Shown here in pieces: positions 56,466 through 64,000 of a DNA stretch of 64,000 nucleotides. The stretch comes from Orychophragmus violaceus. Its lineage: Eukaryota; Streptophyta; Magnoliopsida; Brassicales; Brassicaceae. The notes beneath the pieces were generated by a model that searched no databases, was not told the origin of the DNA, and saw only the letters and a program-made list of their open reading frames with translations. Within the stretch, counting starts at the first letter, position 1; every line of letters starts with the position of its first letter. The translations under genes were made by a program, and so were the position numbers. Where the stretch lies: NCBI GenBank assembly GCA_030180135.1, contig CM058232.1:74764016-74828015 (forward strand), in the 5' to 3' direction.

Positions 56466-58315
56466 GCACTTTATAGTGTAACAAAGATAAAAAAAAATGC
56501 CCTATAATCTCTCTTTCCCTCATTTGTCTTTCTCTTCTCTTTTTTTTTCTCTCTCGATTTTCATTTATTTTATTTTTCTTTCTTTTTTCTTTTTTCATCT
56601 TTCAATAAGATTTTTGTGAAACAAAAAAACAATTTTTTTTTATACCAGCAATAATAAATTTCTTTTCTTTTTATACTATATATATATATATATATTTGTA
56701 ACGTTTGGATAAAATCTTATGGACATTGTGATATGAAAGGTATATAGGGTTGGGTATTTGTAACTGAATCTGAAACCGACCCAAAAATCTTGAATCCAAT
56801 CTGAATTGATTCTAGAAAAATATCTGAATAGGACTTTAGTCTCGATATTTCAGGTATCATGTTATACCTGAACCTGAACCAAACCCAAACGGGTTACCGA
56901 AGTAATCCAATTTTTTATCTAATTTCAGGTAATTCTGATACTTTTGAGTAGTTTTGGATAGTTTGAAGATTTTTTTTTTTTTTTTTTTTTAGTAGTATGG
57001 ATATTATCGAGTACTTTCAAATATTTTTAGGTAATTTGAGTAGATTTGTTTACGAGATTTTGAGTAATTCAAATATTTTTATTATTATTTTAGAGTATTT
57101 TTTTACCAAACTAAACCCGACCCAAAAACTACAAATACCCGAACGGGTTCTATAGTTGTAACCCAAAAACTCAAAAACTCTCCCTTCTGACTCAAATGGC
57201 TGAAGCTGAGAGTCATTTTGATGGTGAGATTACTCTTTCTTTATTCCTTCTTTCCGCTCTTCGCTTAGCTAAGATGGCTTACAAATGTCTCCTTGAACTT
57301 GGAGTGAATACGAATAATGGTTAGCGGGATTCCGAATTCAATCGGTGTTGGTTTCCGAAGGGAAGATACAAAAACCAGCAAAAATAAAACAGAGCGCTCC
57401 AACACAAAGTTGAAGGAATGCTCAACCACGAGGACATTATTCATATGTGAGCTATTTTCTATCGAGTTCAGTTTTTAACGGCTATTTAACTGCATATTTG
57501 TGGACACTTAATTGTAGATACATTTAGATGCATATTTTGTTGTGTACACCTAATCATGTACATTTACTTTTCTAAATTTATGCGTTTCGATATATATTTC
57601 CAAATAATTTATTTGTCTAATTTTGTGATAGCTCGACGTATACACTATGCTTTGTTTGTTTGTTTGTTTAACTGTATATCGTGGACACCAAATAGATTAA
57701 CATCTTGACTTCTTTAATGAGATGGACACCAACTAGATGGAAACCAAATGGTGGACACCTATTAGATGGATACTTATAAGAGTTTGCGGGTGTGAATACC
57801 ATTTCTATGATTTTTGTTTAGTTTCTTTATTCACCGTTTGATGTCCACGTTTTTCTTTCATTTGAACAAAAAATAAATCAAATAGAACTTCATATGTCCA
57901 CAAGATCGAAATAAGTTATAAAATGATGTCCATGTCAATTGTAAATGGTGAATAAATTATGATACAAACTTTTTCCATCATATATGATATCTTTTCTAAT
58001 TTATATGCAATGCCTAAATAAATTGTAAAATTGTGTTCACTTCAACTTATATACTAATGTCCACGTTGATTTGTCCAAAACAGTTATCAATTCTATTTGA
58101 TCCACATTATCCGTAAATATGTATTCAACAATTTTGTATGTCTACAATATTAGTCAAAAAATTACAAATATATATTAAATTGGGTGACATTATATAGATT
58201 TTTTAATATAATTTATAGTATAAGTTTTGTATGTTTATAAAAATATATAGGACTTGAGATAAAAAGAGAAAGAGGAGAGGGTAGAGACAAAACAAATAAA
58301 TCAGATAGAGAGAGG

Positions 58316-58316
<1 letters not shown>
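56466..58316. other. AT-rich sequence with a possible foldback repeat
   Basis: No gene recognised. 56742-57160 has loosely inverted ends (GGGTTGGGTATTTGTAACTG on the left; CGGGTATTTGTAG...GGGTCGGGTTT when the right end is reversed) and a 20-odd-base poly-T near 56970. The word TGGACACC recurs at 57500-57780 without clear order. Confidence 0.35.

Positions 58317-58362
<46 letters not shown>
58317..58362. repeat. (AG)n microsatellite
   Basis: About 22 AG units, ending directly at TAACACCC, the start of the LTR-like block. Confidence 0.9.
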
Positions 58363-58364
<2 letters not shown>

Positions 58365-59826
58365 ACACCCTGTTTCCTGGCGAACCGGAAACGGCGGCGT
58401 TTGGCATCCGCTGGACCGGAACGGTCCAACCAGACTGCTTTCCTATTGGTCCCAAGGACCCGCGCGCTTCCTTCAGTTTCAAATCCACCAAGAACATAAG
58501 GGGAAGAGAAAGGGAAAGATGACTGATTAATTGTTTAAAAACACAATAACCCAGCGAGGGCGGATTTCTAGGAACCTGCGATCCCGGTTTACGCCACTCA
58601 ACTACGAGCTACAAGTCCTAGGCTATTATCACCTTGCAATCAAAACTCGAAGGCTTCACCACACAATTATAATGTCCATTCATGTTTACCAAGCCCGAAG
58701 CTCTCACACTCGTGAATACCTACTCAACTCGAAGCCCAACCAACCGGCCCAAAGCCAAACTTCCGGCCCGAATCCAAACATGGGGGGCTAGCCAAAACTC
58801 CCTTCCGGCGATACAAAGTATGAGTTACCTTTACCGGCCTACGCGCCCTGCACACAACACCCTCACGGGGGCCCTACTACACAACCACTCCACACATATC
58901 CACCACGCACAATCAACGTTTTCGGTTTAAGCGATAACCTAGCAGCTCTATTTTCGGTAATCAATCACATCGAGTACTTTACAATCTCTACACTACCTAG
59001 GAAAGACGTTATTAATGAAGGAATATAGTCCGGAGTTGAATGAGGTAAGCAAGGGTCAAGACTGATCCTCACCTTGGCCAAAGAAGGGCAAAATCGTAAT
59101 TTGAAAGTTCCCGACGCCCAAACAGTATTCATAAGTGGAAAGAGGACGGAAAATACGTGGATTAGGCTTTTGTTTCGTTCGAATCGGACTAAGGATGAGC
59201 AAGTTATGGCTACTTGAATTTGATTGACTAAAAGTCAATAGCCATGTCAAAGTCAACCGGTCAACCCAGACCCAGACCCAAAACCCAGACTAAACCAGGC
59301 TCAATCCATAACCAGCCCAATTACCCCTAAACCAATCCAAAACCAACTAAACAAGGAAATTGGATTGCAAACCGAATTGAACCAGAAATTGAAATTGGAA
59401 ACCGGCTAAACCAGAAATTGAAATTAAAAACCAGAAATTTGATTTGGAATTGGATCAAACCGGAGTAAACAAGACTGGACCCGATTGAACCGGATCGATC
59501 CGGTCAACCCAGTTGACCAAGCCGACCGAGCCAACCCAGTTCGTTGGCGAGTTGACTCAGCGGCGACAGCGGCGGCTCCGGCGGTGGCTCGGCGATGGCG
59601 GCGGAAGGCAGAGGCACTCCAGCGACAGTCGGTGGCTCCGGTCGGCGGCAAACGGTAGCGCGTGGCGGCGGCTCCTGGAGCATGAAGGCCGTGCGTGGCC
59701 CTCCGGCGCGTGGCTCTCGTGCGCACGGCACTCCTCCGGCGCGTGGGGGCGCGTTGGTGAGCGGTCGACTCCTCCAGATTCGTCTCGTCGAGCTGAACAC
59801 GGTGGTGGCATCAGATTTTCAGGATT
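58363..59826 (+). repeat. Possible chromovirus (Tekay-like) LTR fragment
   Basis: Starts TAACACCCTG, close to the TGTAACACCC start common in Tekay-type LTRs. It contains the LTR-like phrase GGGCAAAATCGTAATTT and a string of GAACCGG/AACCAG words. The part from 59500 is GC-rich and purine/pyrimidine repetitive, and its several short overlapping ORFs are not credible genes. Athila-D follows at 59827. No second copy or primer site is seen, so this is tentative. Confidence 0.3.
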
Positions 59827-60994
59827 TGATATATCATGGTTTTTCTAGGTTTTCAACCATGATATAGTTGTGTATATTGAGTCTTTAACCTGGTTTTTCG
59901 AGTCTATTGAGTCTTCTACAGGTAGGCTTTCTTTTGGAGTAAAGAGTGGGATTATAGGACGTTTCTAGCAATCCGTGCAATGAGCTGAAGTTGGAGTCTC
60001 GACCACGGTTGGATGTCGACCGACATCAACTTAGTGTCGGTCGACATCGAGGGCGACAAAAAATTATACGCCGAGTTGAAGACATCTTTTGAAGAATTGC
60101 AAAGTTTCCCAGAAGTTTTCCCTAATTCTAATCTAGACCCAAAATGTGTTTAGGAGTTTTAATTAGTTTTTCAGACTCATTATCATTTATCTTGTTCTTA
60201 CTTTTGTTCTTGCTTGGAGATTGAGAGATTTGGTGCCAAGGGGCTGTTCTTGCTACTTGTAACCTTTGAGAGAAGGATTTCGAACCCCTTTTTATCTATC
60301 TATTCAGTCTTTGGTTTTCTATTCAATGATGTGTTGTTTATCTGATAATATGTCTGAGTAGTGACCTAAGTAGATTTAGGAATTCTTATAGGGTTTTATG
60401 CATGTTTTGATAACTGATTGATTGGATTCTAAACCTATTCGCTCATCACCTAAGTTGCACTTAATACTGAATTTTGGATTGATCACTTAGGATTTAGATC
60501 TGAGATAATTAACTTAGCACGAGAGTGTGAGTTATAATATGAATAAACTTAGTGTGAGCAATTTGACTAGATACAAAGAAATTTGGTTTAGGAGAATTGT
60601 GAACCGAAGAACCTGTTCTTAATGCTTGTTTAGAACTCTAGGATCACAAAGAGATTTGGATTGCTAGGTTGCTAGATATAGAAATAATCTCAGCGAGAGT
60701 TGGATTGTTTAGCATTGTGTTTCTAGTTCTTGAACTCGAGCTTAATCTGAATCCGGTTAGTTAAGTGTCTAGCATTGTATAATTCCTTCCTAAGTCTGAC
60801 GGCTTTCTCCCATTGAAAACACTCTTTAATTTACTTGCATTTGTTTACTGCTTTCTCTTGGTTGGCTTAGCTTAACTGAAGAACATATAATATGTCGTGT
60901 GAAACTTGAGTCCTTGTGGATACGATACCCTAAATACTACATTCGCATCACTGTGCACTTACAGTAGAATAGGGATATAACTTTGACTCTATCA
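59827..60994 (+). repeat. Athila-D 5' LTR (1168 bp)
   Basis: TGATATATCATGG...TGACTCTATCA followed by the primer site. It has one palindrome pair with cores CGACCG at 60017 and CGGTCG at 60038, 21 bp apart. Confidence 0.9.
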
Positions 60995-61000
60995 AGTTTT

Positions 61001-61017
61001 TGGCGCCATTGCCGGGG
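61001..61017 (+). other. Primer-binding site of Athila-D
   Basis: TGGCGCCATTGCCGGGG, tRNA-Asp type. Confidence 0.9.
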
Positions 61018-61140
61018 ACTAAACTGAGTTCGCCGATAGATTTTGTTTTAAGGTTTAGTCTAAGTCTTTTATTTCTTTTGTTACTCACATTCTCTTGTTT
61101 GGCTCGTTTTTGTTGCTCCAGGAATCAACAGATGCACTCA

Positions 61141-61178
61141 ACGTCGACCGACACCAAACCAGTGTCGCCCGACACTCC
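61141..61178 (+). promoter_or_regulatory. Palindrome pair in Athila-D leader
   Basis: ACGTCGACCGACACC and GTGTCGCCCGACAC, cores at 61145 and 61166, 21 bp apart, immediately before the gag ATG. This is the same place as in Athila-C and AthNA-2. Confidence 0.5.
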
Positions 61179-61189
61179 TCACGTAGTGT

Positions 61190-62722
61190 ATGCCAAGTCG
61201 ACACACCCGAAGCAACTTGAACGAAGAACTTGTTAACCTAAGACTTGAGGAGCTAGCTAAACTTGAGAGAACGAACAAAAATATGCAGAGATCTTCAAGG
61301 ATGATGAACAACCGTTTGATCTTGAGACCAGATGCTGAAGGAGTTCTGAGAGACCAACAGAATAACCCATACAATGCTCAGGGGAAAAGGATTGATGCCC
61401 AAGGGAATGTGATTCCTGAACCTGAGCAGCCTCAAGATGAGAGGCATATGGTCAATCCTGGAGCTAATGGACAGCCACCTAATCCTCATGTTGCTGAGAG
61501 GACTCTTGCTGACTACAACCGACCCTATGAGTTTTATGCTAACCGGTCAGTAATTGTGCCTCATCCTTTCGAGAGGAATGATTTTGAACTCAAGACTGCC
61601 TACTATGCACTTATGAGGCAGCATCCTTTCCATGGTCTTCCGCATGAACAACCCATGGACCACATTGAGAATTTTGAAGCCTTCGTCACTGGGATGAAGC
61701 ACAATGGAGTGGGTTATGACTTTGTTTTCCTCAAGCTTTTCCCATATTCTCTTGCTGGAGAGGTTGCAGCTTGGCTTAAGCAACTTCCACCTGGGAAGTT
61801 AACCACTTGGGATGCAGTGAAGAGAGAGTTCCTGCGACATTTCTATGATGATGCTCGCTCTGATCAGCTCAGACAGGACCTTCTGACTTTCACTCAGGGA
61901 CCTACAGATCCGCTTAAGTCTGCTTGGGTAAGGTTTAAGATGTACCAACGAGACTGTCCCCATCATGGATTCTCTGAAGTTTAGCTGGTGGGCATTTTCT
62001 TCAGAGGTGTAGATCTCTGGTAACAGTCTGCGTTAGATGCTGCCAGCAATGGTAACTTCAACACAAAGACTCATGAGCAGGCCAGAATATTGATTGAAAA
62101 CTTGGTGAGTAGCAACAGTACCAAGACTGCAGATCAGAGAAGGAAAGAGTCTAGTGGAAAAGTTGATCATCTGCAGATAGCTGAGATGAAGAACAAGTTG
62201 GATACTGTTCACAGCTTGTTGACTAGCAAGAAGCATGTCCATTTTGCTCAAGATGTTGAAGAGTTTGGACCTGAAGAAGGCTGCATAGAAGAAGATGTGA
62301 ACTACATTGGTGGTTCTGGATTCCAAGGAAACAGGTTTGGGAATCAGCAAAGCAACAAGTTCTTCACTTGTGGACAGAAGAGTGCTTTCACAAGCAATCA
62401 AAACTCTTCTGGATATGGTCAGAATGCTGGTTACCAAAAGCCTTTTCAGCGGAATAACTCTTACCAGAGGACCTATGGATCATCTTCATATCAGACACCT
62501 CCTGCTACTAGTGCTCATGAGGGTAAGCTGGAAGCTTTGATGGAGCAGTTGCTAGAGGGTCAGACGAAGACTGCTGTGGATTTCAACAAGAAGTTAGATG
62601 CTGTCTACACTGAGCTGAATAGAAAGTTTGAATCCTTGAGCACACATATGAAGCAGCTGGATACACAAGTGAACCAGATTTCAAGCTCTGTTAAGGGGAA
62701 GAATGTCCAGACACCCACATAA
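61190..62722 (+). pseudogene. Athila-D gag, two stops
   Basis: The frame starts MPSRHTRSNLNEEL. N-terminal block (RLILRPDAEGVLRDQQNNPY), capsid domain (ERTLADYNRPYEF, MDHIENFEAFVTGMKHNGV, LKQLPPGKLTTWDAVKREF, YQRDCPHHGFSEV). A TAG at 61982-61984 stands where the other copies have Gln, and a TAA lies about 40 bases later. The same frame then continues to 62722 through the coiled-coil part (KLEALMEQLLEGQ, LNRKFESLSTHMKQLD). Everything except the two stops looks well preserved, so inactivation may be recent. Confidence 0.88.
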
Positions 62723-64000
62723 ACGCTTGGTCAGTTCATATTGAGGATGGGCTGGATCAAGGATAAGGATTTGAGGTTAAGATAGCTGAATTTGTTATTG
62801 ATGCTAAAAAATCCGAAGCAGTAACCTCAATGTCGAACGATAGTGCTCTTGACGTCGGCCGACACCCATCTTCAAGCGTGATTTCGAGTTTTCGCGACGA
62901 ACGAAAATCGACCATGACCGATTATGGAGTCGACGTCGGAGAAGAGTTGGCTAATGTCGATCGACATCAATCCTACGTCGGTCGACACCATGGGCAAGAG
63001 GAACCAACTTCCCCAACATCTTGTGGCATTGCTGAAGAGAAGGTCTACAAACCTTCAATACATTTCCCTAAGGTGGTTGTGAAGTCTCAACAGGAGCTTG
63101 ATGAAGCCAGACACCTGGAAGTGATGAATAGGAAGTTGAAAGAAGATCCACAAGCTGATGTATTGCCCTATCATCCTTGTCTACAAAGATACATGGAGAA
63201 GATGATGCCCATGAACGAGGATTTGAAAGAATGGGTAGTAGTGCTTCCTAAACGAGTCAGTGACGTGTTGTTCAATCAGATCCCCAAGAAGCTACCAGAT
63301 CCTGGTGTATTTGTGCTGGATTATTCTATCTTCGAGGATGGCTTTGAGCGCTCCTTATGTGATTTAGGAGCTGCTGGGAATCTCATGTCATACTCTATGG
63401 TAGAGAGATTGGGGATGATAGATTTTGCACCCACTAGGATCTCTCTAATCCTAGCTGATCAGTCAAGAAGGATTCCAGAAGGAGTTCTTGAGGATTTCCC
63501 TGTCAGAGTTGGGAATTACTTAGTCCCAACTGACTTTGTGGTACTGAGGTACGATAGTGAACCGGATGCTCCTCTGATACTGGGAAGACCCTTTTTAGCT
63601 ACTGCTGGAGCGAGGATCGATGGGAGGCATAGCCTGATTGATCTCCACCTGGGAGATGAGCCTCTGCACTTCAAGATGTATAGGCTGCGAAAACCTGCTG
63701 TTGACGGTCAAGCATTTAGCATTGAACTGGAGCAGGAAGCTCAGACTAATGCGAATTCAGATTCTGATCTTGGAGAGAAGAAGATGGTGGTTTCTCAAGT
63801 TTCCACTCTAACATCTTCAGGGCTTGCAACTGCTCATAAGCAGAAAGCTCCAAACATCAGGACTCCATAAAAGCAAAGGTATGCATCTTCACAACTCTGT
63901 TCTACTAACTTCATTGCTATGAATGCAGGAGAATATCTCATTCCTTCTTTCCTTGGACGGTCTCATGCTGACACTGCTTACTCTTCGACATGGATGAGGA
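62723..64000 (+). pseudogene. Athila-D protease region and C-terminal tail
   Basis: The frame shifts after 62722; the next long open stretch is 62830-63870. It holds a palindrome-rich linker (pair at 62958/62979), YKPSIHFPK, a 110-residue spacer, protease (LCDLGAAGNLM, ISLILADQSRRIPEG, PLILGRPFLATAGARID) and KKMVVSQ. KQKAPNIRTP follows, with a stop at 63868-63870. Sequence past the stop resembles the rest of the tail (FLGRSHADTAYSS..WMR) to the window end. No RT between protease and tail, as in Athila-B and E. Confidence 0.82.

Larger units (their letters stand above)
59827..64000 (+). mobile_element. Athila-D: gag-protease Athila, runs off window
   Basis: 5' LTR, primer site, leader, gag, protease and the KQKAPN tail in order, with no RT before the tail. 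The 3' part lies outside the window, so the target duplication cannot be checked; the five bases before the LTR are GGATT. Confidence 0.9.

Noticed and set aside
59424..59867. Overlapping GC-rich ORFs on both strands
   Set aside because: They are low-complexity Arg/Ala/Gly/Pro-rich readings of a CGGCGG-rich stretch, mutually overlapping and partly running into the Athila-D LTR.

Overview
The window is repeat DNA from a plant nuclear genome, most likely pericentromeric heterochromatin of a Brassicaceae species. The evidence is a dense stack of LTR retrotransposons of the Athila lineage (Ty3/gypsy, tRNA-Asp-type primer site TGGCGCC[A/G]TTGCCGGGG) and of Ty1/copia (initiator-Met primer site TGGTATCAGAGC). 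I found no convincing single-copy host gene, tRNA, rRNA or CRISPR array. Nearly every coding signal belongs to a retroelement. The species cannot be fixed from the sequence alone.

Layout. 1-682 is unassigned. 683-1526 is the LTR, primer site and gag start of a Tat-like gypsy element, cut off at about 1527. From there to about 48.5 kb runs an old minus-strand Athila chain (Athila-A and Athila-B, joined through one shared LTR at 24313-25479) into which five younger elements have inserted. Copia-1 (1851-16158, target duplication CCTTC) sits in the Athila-A gag and is itself split by Copia-2 (8175-15572, duplication CAAAT with one change). A short non-autonomous Athila, AthNA-1 (16496-24176, minus, TTCGT), sits in the Athila-A leader. 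A large autonomous-type Athila-C (29897-47394, minus, CAAGT) sits in the Athila-B LTR, and a second non-autonomous copy, AthNA-2 (33202-40846, plus, GGTAC), interrupts the Athila-C integrase. An inverted Athila fragment (Athila-E, plus, about 48541-50740) ends the stack. 50741-58362 is AT-rich DNA with small DNA-transposon-like pieces and microsatellites. 58363-59826 resembles a chromovirus (Tekay-like) LTR. Athila-D (plus) starts at 59827 and runs off the window.

How the parts relate. Athila-C encodes Gag, protease, RT, RNase H and integrase in one frame, broken only by the AthNA-2 insertion. AthNA-1 and AthNA-2 lack capsid, protease, RT and integrase, but each keeps a 449-residue Gag-derived ORF and an ATHILA-ORF1-family ORF, plus the primer site, polypurine tract and 3' UTR layout of Athila-C. 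They look like parasites that use Athila-C-type proteins in trans. Copia-1 looks similarly parasitic: its coding region is badly decayed, yet its LTRs differ by only about 1 percent.

The most unusual signal is a short palindrome, roughly GYRWCGATCGWYRC, found in pairs whose CGATCG cores are nearly always 21 bp apart (range 20-23). Such pairs occur in the copia LTRs and leaders and in every Athila type here. In five LTR types they lie about 80-170 bp upstream of the TATA-like box. They also occur in leaders, in 3' UTRs and, in frame, in inter-domain linkers of the Athila polyproteins. I know of no published description of this module and treat it as the main candidate for an undescribed system.
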